A stretch of DNA of 64,000 nt from Heterorhizobium halophytocola (lineage in GTDB: Bacteria; Pseudomonadota; Alphaproteobacteria; Rhizobiales; Rhizobiaceae), in the NCBI RefSeq assembly GCF_017873095.1, contig NZ_JAGGJU010000007.1:62001-126000 (forward strand), given 5' to 3'. Positions 44,587-52,708 of the stretch are shown here, one piece after another; within the stretch, counting starts at the first letter, position 1; each line of letters starts with the position of its first letter. Both the position numbers and the translations under genes were made by a program. The notes under the pieces are model-generated. The model had not been told where the DNA came from. It saw only the letters and a program-made list of their open reading frames with translations, and made no database searches.

Positions 44587-46817
44587 AAGTGCCGATCCTC
44601 AGCAGCGGCGACATCATCCGCAAGGCGGGCAAGAGCACTCTTGTCCTCCAGGTGCTTTCGGGCACCCTGCTGGTGGTGCTGCTTCTGTTGTTCGTCGATA
44701 TTTCCAGCCGCTTCCGCTACCTGCAGGACGGTGTACGCGAGAACGCCGTCTGGTCGGTCTACCAGCTGGACCGCGAGGCGCGCACCTTGCAGCACGCACT
44801 GGGCGAGGCCCGCTTTACGGACGGCGATCGCGCTTCCGCGCTCGGCCGGATGCGCCTGCGCTACGACATCCTCTATTCCCGCCTGATGCTGGTCCGCGAA
44901 TCCCGCTTCGGCAGCTATTTCTTCAAGGACCCGACGATCGAGCAGTTGCTGAACGACAGCGTGCAGTTGATCCTGTCGCAGGAAGCCCTGTTCGATGATC
45001 TGGCCAAGGGCAGCCGGCCGCAGCCGGCGGCATTCGACGCACTGGCCGCCGATCTCGAAACCCTGACGGACAAGAGCGGCCATCTGCTCTTGCGCACCAA
45101 TGCCCTGGTCTCCGACGAGCGGGCCGACAGCCGCGCCATGGTGCTGCAGCTGGAGAAGACCTCCGCCGTGATGCTGTTCCTCCTGCTGGCCTCGGTGATC
45201 TTTCTCGTCGTCACGCTGCGCCGGCAGCTGAAGTCCACGCGCGAGGCCGGCCTCAGCCTCGAGACCATGACGCACGAGCTCGGCAAGGCCTATGAGGCCG
45301 CCGATGCGGGCAACCGCGCCAAGTCGCAGTTCATGGCAACGATGAGCCACGAGGTCCGCACACCGCTGAACGCCATTCTCGGCATGGCCGAACTGCTGCA
45401 GCTTTCCGACCTGCCGGAAGAGGCCAGCGAGAACGTGCGCACCATCCGATCTTCCGGCGAGGCACTGCTCGAGGTGATCAACGAGATCCTCGACTATTCC
45501 AAGATCGAGCACGGCAATCTCGATCTGGAAGAGCGCATCGTCGATATTCGCCAGCTTGCGACCGATACGGTCGGGATCATGCGGGTGCGCGCCGCAGAGC
45601 AGCACAGCGCGATCGTGCTCGATATTCCCGACAACCTGCAGGCCGCCTGTTTCCGCAGCGATCCGACCCGTCTGCGCCAGGTGCTCCTGAACCTGCTCAG
45701 CAATGCGGCGAAATTCACCAGCAACGGCACGGTGACGCTGCGCTTGCGCGAATTCTATCGCGACACCCACCTGATGCTACGCGTCGAGGTGGAGGACACC
45801 GGCATCGGCATCGACCAGGCCGGCATTGCAAAGCTGTTCAAGCCCTTCTCGCAGGTCGATGCCAGCATCAGCCGCCGTTATGGTGGCACCGGGCTCGGAT
45901 TGACCATCTGCAAGCAGATCGTCGGCAAACTCGGCGGCGAACTCGGCGTCAGCAGCACCGTCGGCGTGGGCAGCATCTTCTGGTTCGAACTCGCCGTCAC
46001 GCCCGCGGATCTCGCCGAGCCGGATCTGCGCGCCAAGGTTTGCGAATTGCGCACCGAATTGCCGACACTGCGCATCCTTCTGGTGGAAGACAATCTCGTC
46101 AATCAGCGGGTCGCGACTGGCTTCCTCAAGCGCCTCGGCCAGCATGTCACGGTCGCCGAGCATGGCCAGCACGCGCTGGAAATCCTCGCGACCGAGAGCT
46201 TCGACGTCATCTTCATGGACATGCAGATGCCGGTGATGGACGGCATCGAGGCGACGCGCCAGATCGTTGAGCGCGGTGGGGCGGCCGCCCGCACCCCGAT
46301 CATCGCCATGACCGCCAATGCCTCCGACGACGACCGTCAGCGGTGCCTGGAGGCCGGCATGGTCGGCTTCGAATCCAAGCCGATGACGATGCAGCGCCTG
46401 GGCGCGGTCATCGCCGGCCTTGCCGAAGGCAGGGAAGATCCCGCCGCAGATGGCGCCGGCTCGCCAGCGCAGGCGCTCGAAGGTGATGCCTTCGGCCTGG
46501 GCGATGTCCCCGGTCTCGATCCGGCCCGTCGCGGCGAACTGGTCGAAGCCCTCGGCGACGAGGTGTTCAGCGAGCTGATCGAATCCTTCTTCAATGATGC
46601 CGGGGACCTGCTCGACGATCTGCATGCCCATCTGACGGGCGGGGATGCGGCCGAGATCGACCGCCTGTTGCACACGATCAAGGGGGCGGCCGCCAATGTC
46701 GGCCTGAAGGACATCGCCCGGCACGCCGACACCTTGCGGTCGGAGCCGCCGACGGAAGCCGGTCTCGGCCATCTGGGCGACGAAATCGAAATCATGAAAC
46801 ACAAACTGGTAGCTTAA
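44583..46817 (+). CDS. Hybrid sensor histidine kinase (HisKA-HATPase-REC-HPt), gene 3 of the cluster
   Basis: 744 residues from TTG 44583, which overlaps the previous stop codon. TM1 about 19-38; periplasmic helical sensor about 40-190; TM2 about 193-212; HisKA with His256 (MSHEVRTPLNAI); ATPase with LNLLSNAAKFT, DTGIGI and GGTGLGLTICKQ; receiver with Asp546 (VIFMDMQMPVMDG); C-terminal HPt with His697 (LLHTIKGAAANVG). A complete internal four-step phosphorelay. Phosphate could leave the HPt to either response regulator of the cluster. Confidence 0.93.
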   Translation: MKVPILSSGDIIRKAGKSTLVLQVLSGTLLVVLLLLFVDISSRFRYLQDGVRENAVWSVYQLDREARTLQHALGEARFTDGDRASALGRMRLRYDILYSRLMLVRESRFGSYFFKDPTIEQLLNDSVQLILSQEALFDDLAKGSRPQPAAFDALAADLETLTDKSGHLLLRTNALVSDERADSRAMVLQLEKTSAVMLFLLLASVIFLVVTLRRQLKSTREAGLSLETMTHELGKAYEAADAGNRAKSQFMATMSHEVRTPLNAILGMAELLQLSDLPEEASENVRTIRSSGEALLEVINEILDYSKIEHGNLDLEERIVDIRQLATDTVGIMRVRAAEQHSAIVLDIPDNLQAACFRSDPTRLRQVLLNLLSNAAKFTSNGTVTLRLREFYRDTHLMLRVEVEDTGIGIDQAGIAKLFKPFSQVDASISRRYGGTGLGLTICKQIVGKLGGELGVSSTVGVGSIFWFELAVTPADLAEPDLRAKVCELRTELPTLRILLVEDNLVNQRVATGFLKRLGQHVTVAEHGQHALEILATESFDVIFMDMQMPVMDGIEATRQIVERGGAAARTPIIAMTANASDDDRQRCLEAGMVGFESKPMTMQRLGAVIAGLAEGREDPAADGAGSPAQALEGDAFGLGDVPGLDPARRGELVEALGDEVFSELIESFFNDAGDLLDDLHAHLTGGDAAEIDRLLHTIKGAAANVGLKDIARHADTLRSEPPTEAGLGHLGDEIEIMKHKLVA

Positions 46818-46832
46818 GGGGGCGAAACGGCC

Positions 46833-47921
46833 ATGCGTATTCTTCTGGTGGACGACAACGCGACCAATCTGAAACTTCTGACCCGTCTGGTGGCCAAGCT
46901 CGGCGATTGCGAGGCGCTGCCCTATGCGAGCCCCGATCAGGTTCTTTCGGCTCTGCCGGACCTCGATTTCGACGTCGCGATCATCGACTATCAGATGCCG
47001 GTCTATAACGGCGTCGAGCTCTACACCGAGATCGCCCGTTTCGACAAATACGCCGACGTCCCGGTGATCTTCGTTACCGCAGACACCGACCAGACAACGC
47101 GCATGGATGCCCTCAATATCGGCGCGATCGACTTTCTGACCAAGCCGGTCCATCCCGCCGAATTCCAGACGCGGGTCAACAATATCGTCGGTCTGACGCG
47201 TGCGCGGCACAAGCTGGCGGCCGAGGTCGACGGGCCGCATCACGATGTCGACGATGCCGTCGCGCAGCTGCGCCAGCGCGAGGAAGAGATCGTGCGCCGG
47301 CTTTCGCTCGCCGCCTACTACAAGGATCCGGAACGGGGTCGCCATTCCGGTCTCGTGGCAGCCTATGCACGGGCGATTGCCGGTGCGCTCGGCCTGCCGG
47401 CCGAGACCTGCCGCGATATCGGGCTTGCCGCGCCCTTGCGCGATATCGCCCAGGTTGCAGCCCCTGATACGGTGATGCTGAAGCAGGGCAAGCTGACCGA
47501 ATCGGAATTCCGCCAGATCCAGTCGCAGGCCTCCAGGACACGGGATAACCGGACGGAAACCGCTACGTCGCTGCTTTCGCTCGCCGCCGAGATTTCCGCC
47601 AGCTATCACGAGCGCTTCGACGGTCAGGGCTATCCGAACCGGCTTTCCGGTGAGGCCATTCCGGTGTCTGGCCGGATCGTCGCGATCGCATCCGCCTTCG
47701 ATGCGTTGACCACCGAACGCCCGTTCAAGACGGCCTGGAGCTTCGAGCAGGCGGCGGCCCACATTGAAGGCCGCGCCAGCGTGCAATTCGATCCGGCCTG
47801 CGCTGCGGCCTTTGCCGATGCCGCCGACGAGATCCGGGCCGTCTTCGAGGCCGACCGGCGGGAGCGGGCGGCCGACGCCGCATCGGGCGCCGCCCACGTG
47901 ATAGGCCAAAAGATCGCCTGA
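46833..47921 (+). CDS. Response regulator with degenerate HD-GYP domain, gene 4 of the cluster
   Basis: 362 residues. Receiver 1-120 with Asp52 (AIIDYQMPVYNG) and FLTKPV. The C-terminal half follows an HD-GYP phosphodiesterase from HSGLVAAYA (171) to TTERPFKTAW, but the metal-binding HD is RD (PLRDIAQ, 203-207) and the usual HHE is YHE (258-260); GQGYP (264-268) is retained. Cyclic-di-GMP hydrolysis is therefore unlikely; a binding or scaffold output is more plausible. It begins 15 bp after the kinase. Confidence 0.87.
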   Translation: MRILLVDDNATNLKLLTRLVAKLGDCEALPYASPDQVLSALPDLDFDVAIIDYQMPVYNGVELYTEIARFDKYADVPVIFVTADTDQTTRMDALNIGAIDFLTKPVHPAEFQTRVNNIVGLTRARHKLAAEVDGPHHDVDDAVAQLRQREEEIVRRLSLAAYYKDPERGRHSGLVAAYARAIAGALGLPAETCRDIGLAAPLRDIAQVAAPDTVMLKQGKLTESEFRQIQSQASRTRDNRTETATSLLSLAAEISASYHERFDGQGYPNRLSGEAIPVSGRIVAIASAFDALTTERPFKTAWSFEQAAAHIEGRASVQFDPACAAAFADAADEIRAVFEADRRERAADAASGAAHVIGQKIA

Positions 47922-48000
47922 GCGGGGCAGGGCGGTTGGACAGGCGGGGATGACATGCTATCTGCGGTGCAATCCAAACGCATCCCGATGGTAGCCGCCC

Positions 48001-49038
48001 ATGAAAAGCCTGACCCTCCGCCGCCCCGACGACTGGCACCTGCATCTGCGTGACGGCAAGATGCTGGAAGGTGTGATTGCCGACAGCGCGCGCCACTTCG
48101 CCCGTGCGATCATCATGCCGAACCTGGTGCCGCCGGTCGTCACCACGGCCGATGCGGCGGCCTATCGCGGTCGCATCATGGCGGCTCTGCCGTCGGGCAT
48201 GGACTTCACCCCGCTGATGACGCTCTATCTGACGGAACACACCGATCCGGACGATGTCGAGCGCGGCAAGGCCGATGGTCTGATTTCCGCGGTCAAGCTC
48301 TATCCGGCCGGCGCCACCACCAATTCCCATGGCGGTGTGCGCGAGATGGACAAGGCGATGCCGGTGCTGGAGCGCATGGCGAAGATCGGCCTGCCGCTCT
48401 GCGTCCATGGCGAGGTGACGACACCCGAGGTCGACATCTTTGACCGCGAGGCGGTTTTCATCGAGACCGTGCTCGACCCGCTGCGCAAGCGTCTGCCGGA
48501 ACTGAAGGTGACGATGGAGCATGTCACCACGAAGAACGGCATCGACTATGTGAAGGCATCAAGCGCCAACCTTGCCGCCTCGATCACCACCCATCACCTG
48601 ATCATCAATCGCAATGCGATCCTGGTCGGCGGCATCAAGCCGCACTATTATTGCCTGCCGGTCGCCAAGCGCGAGGAGCACCGTCTGGCGCTCAGGGCTG
48701 CGGCCGTCTCGGGCGACGCCCGCTTCTTCCTTGGCACGGATTCCGCGCCGCATGTCGATCCGCTGAAGGAATGCGCCTGCGGCTGCGCCGGCATCTACAC
48801 CTCGGTCAACACGATGAGCTGCCTTGCCCATGTGTTCGAGGAGGAGAATGCGCTGGACAGGCTGGAGGCCTTCGCTTCGCTCAACGGCCCGGCCTGGTAT
48901 GGCCTCAAGCCGAACGAGGAGACGATCACGCTCGAAAAGCGTGACGAAGCCGTCGACTATCCTGCGAAGATCGAGACCGGCGACGGCACGGTGACCGTGT
49001 TCGACCCGATGTTCCCGTTGCACTGGGCGGTTGCCTGA
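48001..49038 (+). CDS. pyrC: Dihydroorotase (class II, PyrC type)
   Basis: 345 residues. DWHLHLRDG (metal His pair), [12 protein letters not shown] (carboxylated Lys), [14 protein letters not shown] and GTDSAPH are the family motifs. Third step of pyrimidine synthesis. pyrE is 1 kb further on and pyrD 13 kb away; no carbamoyltransferase gene is next to it. Confidence 0.96.
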   Translation: MKSLTLRRPDDWHLHLRDGKMLEGVIADSARHFARAIIMPNLVPPVVTTADAAAYRGRIMAALPSGMDFTPLMTLYLTEHTDPDDVERGKADGLISAVKLYPAGATTNSHGGVREMDKAMPVLERMAKIGLPLCVHGEVTTPEVDIFDREAVFIETVLDPLRKRLPELKVTMEHVTTKNGIDYVKASSANLAASITTHHLIINRNAILVGGIKPHYYCLPVAKREEHRLALRAAAVSGDARFFLGTDSAPHVDPLKECACGCAGIYTSVNTMSCLAHVFEEENALDRLEAFASLNGPAWYGLKPNEETITLEKRDEAVDYPAKIETGDGTVTVFDPMFPLHWAVA

Positions 49039-49141
49039 GCCGCGGCGATCCCGGTTCGCGGTTTGATTCAACGGTCCCACTTGTCCTTGTCTCGAACCGT
49101 CCATAGTCTGCTCCGACAGGGGTAGTCGGGGAGATTAGACA

Positions 49142-49495
49142 ATGGAATTCCAGCATGCGGTCCGCAGGGCGTTTTCGAAATACGTAACCTTTACCGGGCG
49201 CGCCATGCGTTCGGAGTTCTGGTGGTTCGCGCTCTTCGTCGTGCTCGTCAATGCGGTAGCCGAGATCATCGATCGGATGATCTTCGGCTTCGGGCTGCTC
49301 GGTGCCATAGCGGCGCTAGTACTGTTCCTGCCGCAGTTGACCGTGGCCGTCCGGCGTCTGCACGACACCGGACGCAGCGGCTGGTGGCTGCTGATCGCAC
49401 TGATCCCGCTGATAGGCTGGATCGTTCTCCTCTACTTCTACATCCAGCCGAGCGATCACGGCGACAACCGCTACGGGCTGCAGCCGGTCGCCTGA
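49142..49495 (+). CDS. DUF805 family membrane protein
   Basis: 117 residues. The family pattern is clear: FSKYVTFTGRAMRSEFWWF, then a hydrophobic hairpin, TVAVRRLHDTGRSGWWLL and PLIGWIVLLYFYIQPS, ending GDNRYG. Three to four membrane segments. Function unknown in the family. Confidence 0.9.
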   Translation: MEFQHAVRRAFSKYVTFTGRAMRSEFWWFALFVVLVNAVAEIIDRMIFGFGLLGAIAALVLFLPQLTVAVRRLHDTGRSGWWLLIALIPLIGWIVLLYFYIQPSDHGDNRYGLQPVA

Positions 49496-49541
49496 CCGGC
49501 CGGCAGGATGCATCGGGTCGGGAAGAGGCTGTCCGGAAGCC

Positions 49542-49688
49542 TCAGCTCATCAGCTGTGGCATCAGGCCGGTAATGCCGATGATGATCAGGTAGATCGCCA
49601 CGACATAGTTGAGTAGGCGCGGCGCGATCAGGATCAGGATGCCGGCGATCAGGGCGATCAGCGGCTGGATGACGATGATGTTGTTCAT
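49542..49688 (-). CDS. DUF3096-type small membrane protein
   Basis: 48 residues, almost entirely hydrophobic: it opens MNNIIVIQPLIALIAGILIL and continues with APRLLNYVVAIYLIIIGITG. This is the pattern of the DUF3096 family (about 45-55 residues, two membrane segments around an R-L-L-N-Y turn). The stop lies 47 bp from the end of the convergent DUF805 gene. Function unknown. Confidence 0.8.
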   Translation of the reverse strand: MNNIIVIQPLIALIAGILILIAPRLLNYVVAIYLIIIGITGLMPQLMS

Positions 49689-49952
49689 GACAGACCTTGT
49701 CGGGTGACGGTTTCGGGGTTGGGCATGGAAGGTTCGGCCGCTGCAGGCAGGCGGTCGCGGGCATCAATGGCTGCGGCACTCCGCTGGCCGGGACAGGCTG
49801 TGGCGATCAGTTCGGGCATCGGCACCTCCGGTCGGACGGCTTCGGGTCGGGCGGGCATTCGGCAGTCAAAACACCGGCCTTGTACGACTGGTTCCCGTGA
49901 TAGGCTCCGATAGAGATGAAATCTTGTTCATGGAGAGGGTCGGTGGCTATTT

Positions 49953-50002
49953 GCAGCAGCCGCTTGCCGCGGGTTTGGCTGGTCAGCGGCAAGTCTTGCT
50001 GC
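49953..50002 (+). repeat. Hairpin in the pyrE leader
   Basis: CTTGCCGC (49963-49970) pairs with GCGGCAAG (49986-49993), extended by outer arms GCAGCA / TGCTGC (49953-49958, 49997-50002) across small internal loops. It ends 39 bp before the pyrE ATG and is not followed by a T-run. The rest of the 350-bp gap between DUF3096 and pyrE shows no supportable gene. Confidence 0.55.
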
Positions 50003-50041
50003 TAATGGCGAGGCAAGGCTTGAACGACAGGAGCGCATGCG

Positions 50042-50740
50042 ATGATCCAGACCACCTTTCCCGAACCGGCAGTCATGGCCGAACTGGTCGCAAGGATGCT
50101 GTGGGAGATCAAGGCGGTGCACTTCTCCGCCGACAAGCCCTACACGCTGTCGTCAGGCATGAAGAGCCCTGTTTATATCGACTGCCGCAAGCTTATCTCC
50201 TATCCCCGCATCCGCTCGACAGTGATGGATTTCGCCGCCGCCACGGTGCTGCGCGACGCGGGCTTTGAACAATTCGACGCGATTGCCGGTGGCGAGACCG
50301 CCGGCATTCCGTTTGCCGCCTTCCTCGCCGAGCGCCTCGGCCTGCCGATGATCTATTGCCGCAAGGCGCCGAAGGGCCATGGCCGCAATGCCCAGATCGA
50401 GGGCCATATGCCGGAAGGCGCCCGTGTGCTGGTGATCGAGGACCTGACGACGGCCGGCGGCAGCATGTTCAAGTTCATCGACGCGATCCGCGCCGCCGGC
50501 GGCATCGTCGACAACGGCATCGCGCTGTTCTTCTACGATATCTTTCCCGAGGCCAATGCACGGTTCGAAAACGGCAAGGTGAGGCTTCATCACATCGCCA
50601 CCTGGCGCAATGTGCTGGCCGTCGCTCGGGCGCAGAAACTGTTCGACGAAACGACCCTGAACGAGGTCGAGGCCTTCCTCGATGCACCGCTCGACTGGTC
50701 CGGCCGCAATGGCGGCGTTTCCAGCCTGCCGACCGCCTGA
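50042..50740 (+). CDS. pyrE: Orotate phosphoribosyltransferase
   Basis: 232 residues. The PRPP-binding motif [13 protein letters not shown] and the [15 protein letters not shown] region identify Pyr[19 protein letters not shown] binds orotate. Rhizobial members have this length. It makes OMP from orotate. Fructokinase follows 69 bp later on the same strand. Confidence 0.96.
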   Translation: MIQTTFPEPAVMAELVARMLWEIKAVHFSADKPYTLSSGMKSPVYIDCRKLISYPRIRSTVMDFAAATVLRDAGFEQFDAIAGGETAGIPFAAFLAERLGLPMIYCRKAPKGHGRNAQIEGHMPEGARVLVIEDLTTAGGSMFKFIDAIRAAGGIVDNGIALFFYDIFPEANARFENGKVRLHHIATWRNVLAVARAQKLFDETTLNEVEAFLDAPLDWSGRNGGVSSLPTA

Positions 50741-50808
50741 GGCTGGACCCCAGCCGATATGCCCCTACTTCCAACAGTAACCGACAATCTGATGACCGGG
50801 AGGATAAT

Positions 50809-51735
50809 ATGATCTTGTGCTGCGGCGAAGCCTTGATTGACATGCTGCCGCGCGAGACGACGCGCGGCGAAAAGGCGTTTGCTCCCTATGCCGGCGGTGC
50901 GATCTTCAACACCGCCATCGCGCTTGGCCGTCTCGGCATCCCCTCGGCCTTCTTCACCGGGCTGTCCGACGACATGCTGGGCGACATCCTGCGCGACGAA
51001 CTTAAGGCGAGCCATGTCGACTTCACCCCTTGTGCGATTTCCTCCCGTCCCTGCACGATCGCGCTCGTCAAGCTGGTCGACGGCCATGCGACCTATGCCT
51101 TCTATGACGAAAACACGGCTGGCCGGATGATCACAGAGGCCGACCTGCCGGCGCTCGGCGACGATTGCGAGGCCCTGCATTTCGGCGCCATCAGCCTGAT
51201 CTCGGAGCCCTGCGGCTCGACCTATGAGGCACTGATGGTCCGCGAGCACGAAAAGCGCGTGATTTCGCTCGACCCGAACATCCGCCCCGGCTTCATCAAG
51301 GACAAGGAAAAGCATATGGCTCGCATCCAGCGCATGGGCGCCATGTCCGACATCCTGAAATTCTCCGACGAGGATCTCGCCTGGTTCGGCATGGAGGGTG
51401 ATACCGATGCCCTGGCCGCTCACTGGCTGAAGGCCGGCGCCAAGCTGCTGGTCGTCACCCGTGGTGCAGACGGTGCCGTCGGCTACACCGCAGACAGCAA
51501 GGTCGAGGTGAAGAGCGAGCGTGTCGAGGTGGTCGATACCGTCGGTGCCGGCGACACCTTCGATGCCGGCATCCTCGCCTCGCTGAAGAAGCAGGGCTTG
51601 CTGACCAAGGAAAAGGTCGCCGCGCTCAGCGATCAGGCCATCCGCGACGCTCTGACGGTCGGCGCCAAGGCCGCCGCCGTCACCGTCTCACGCGCCGGTG
51701 CCAACCCGCCCCGCGCCGAAGAGATCGGTTTCTGA
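50809..51735 (+). CDS. frk: Fructokinase (PfkB family)
   Basis: 308 residues from ATG 50809, preceded by GGGAGG. ILCCGEALIDMLPRET at the start, the GGAIFNTAIALGRLG box, and the catalytic DTVGAGDTFDAGIL. The sequence is of the rhizobial Frk type that phosphorylates fructose to fructose 6-phosphate; pgi, which interconverts fructose and glucose 6-phosphates, is 1 kb away on the other strand. A terminator follows. Confidence 0.9.
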   Translation: MILCCGEALIDMLPRETTRGEKAFAPYAGGAIFNTAIALGRLGIPSAFFTGLSDDMLGDILRDELKASHVDFTPCAISSRPCTIALVKLVDGHATYAFYDENTAGRMITEADLPALGDDCEALHFGAISLISEPCGSTYEALMVREHEKRVISLDPNIRPGFIKDKEKHMARIQRMGAMSDILKFSDEDLAWFGMEGDTDALAAHWLKAGAKLLVVTRGADGAVGYTADSKVEVKSERVEVVDTVGAGDTFDAGILASLKKQGLLTKEKVAALSDQAIRDALTVGAKAAAVTVSRAGANPPRAEEIGF

Positions 51736-51770
51736 TCGAGGCGCGTCTCCCTCATTTGCGGACTGTGAAC

Positions 51771-51811
51771 AGATCGTCGCGGAAAAACCTTCCGCGGCGA
51801 TCTTTCATTTT
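51771..51811 (+). terminator. Rho-independent terminator after fructokinase
   Basis: Arms GATCGTCGCGG (51772-51782) and CCGCGGCGATC (51792-51802), one G-T pair, 9-nt loop, followed by TTTCATTTTC. Confidence 0.88.
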
Positions 51812-51814
51812 CAA

Positions 51815-51832
51815 TAGATGTACATACATCTA
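51815..51832. promoter_or_regulatory. 18-bp palindromic operator upstream of the SDR gene
   Basis: TAGATGTA (51815-51822) and TACATCTA (51825-51832) around CA, a perfect dyad 31 bp before the SDR start. The form is typical of TetR-family operators, but no TetR-type gene is encoded in this window. Confidence 0.65.
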
Positions 51833-51862
51833 ATTATACGCAACAACAGATTGGAGACGTGC

Positions 51863-52618
51863 ATGTTCAAGGATTTCGACGGCAAGGCGGTCATCGTCAC
51901 CGGCGGTGGATCGGGGATCGGCGAGGCCTGTGTCCTCGAGCTTGCAGAGCGTGGCGCAAAGGTCGTCGTCGCCGACATCAATCTCGAACATGCCGGCGCG
52001 GTCGTCGACCGTGTAAAGGCCTCGGGCGGCGAGGCGGCCGCGGTCAAGGTCAATGTCGGCGATGCCGCCGAGGTCAAGGCCATGGTCGAATTCGCGGTCT
52101 CCACCTATGGTCGTCTCGACGGTGCGGTCAACAATGCCGGTATCGGCGGCCCGGCCAAGCCGATTGCCGAATACGAGATCGACGAGTGGAAGCGTGTCAT
52201 CGAGGTTAATCTCAACGGCGTGTTCTACGGGGTGAAATACCAGATCGAGGCGATGCTGCGGAACGGCGGCGGTTCGATCGTCAACATGGCCTCCGTGCTC
52301 GGCAGCGTCGGCATCGCCAACTCGTCGGCCTATGTCACCACCAAGCACGCGCTGATCGGCATGACCAAGAATGCCGCGCTCGAATATTCGGCGAAGGGTA
52401 TCCGCGTGAACGCCGTCGGCCCCGGCTTCATCGCAACGCCGCTGCTTGATTCCAATCTCGACCAGGAGACAAAGGATGCGCTTGCCGCGCAACATGCGAC
52501 CGGCCGGCTCGGCACGCCGGAGGAGGTCTCGGCGATCACCTGCTTCCTGCTCTCCGACCGTGCATCTTTCGTGACCGGCAGCTACCAGTTGGTCGACGGC
52601 GGCTACGCCGCCCATTGA
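51863..52618 (+). CDS. Short-chain dehydrogenase/reductase (SDR)
   Basis: 251 residues from ATG 51863, with GGAG upstream; an upstream in-frame ATG at 51818 lies inside the operator and is rejected. Classical SDR motifs: VTGGGSGIG (NAD(P) binding, TGxxxGxG), NNAG, catalytic Ser in VNMASVLGSVG, YVTTK (YxxxK), and GPGFIATPL. The Asp in VVVADINLEH points to NAD(H). Substrate unknown. It carries a strong palindrome just upstream, suggesting induction by a small molecule. Confidence 0.92.
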   Translation: MFKDFDGKAVIVTGGGSGIGEACVLELAERGAKVVVADINLEHAGAVVDRVKASGGEAAAVKVNVGDAAEVKAMVEFAVSTYGRLDGAVNNAGIGGPAKPIAEYEIDEWKRVIEVNLNGVFYGVKYQIEAMLRNGGGSIVNMASVLGSVGIANSSAYVTTKHALIGMTKNAALEYSAKGIRVNAVGPGFIATPLLDSNLDQETKDALAAQHATGRLGTPEEVSAITCFLLSDRASFVTGSYQLVDGGYAAH

Positions 52619-52654
52619 TCATCCGGAAGATGATCCGCTGACACATTGAAACAG

Positions 52655-52682
52655 AAACGCCGCCTCGATGGGCGGCGTTTTG
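52655..52682. terminator. Bidirectional terminator between SDR and pgi
   Basis: AAACGCCGCC (52655-52664) and GGCGGCGTTT (52671-52680), loop TCGATG, T-run on the plus side. The genes are convergent. Confidence 0.88.
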
Positions 52683-52708
52683 GGTCGGGTAGGCGGCTTC
52701 GAGGGGCG

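Noticed and set aside
45777-47909. 710-codon open frame on the minus strand across the hybrid kinase and HD-GYP regulator genes
   Set aside because: It spans two well-supported genes on the other strand and shows only composition-driven repeats of Arg, Gly and Asp.
49697-49900. Short plus-strand frames in the DUF3096-pyrE gap
   Set aside because: No Shine-Dalgarno, no family resemblance, and two overlapping frames compete equally.
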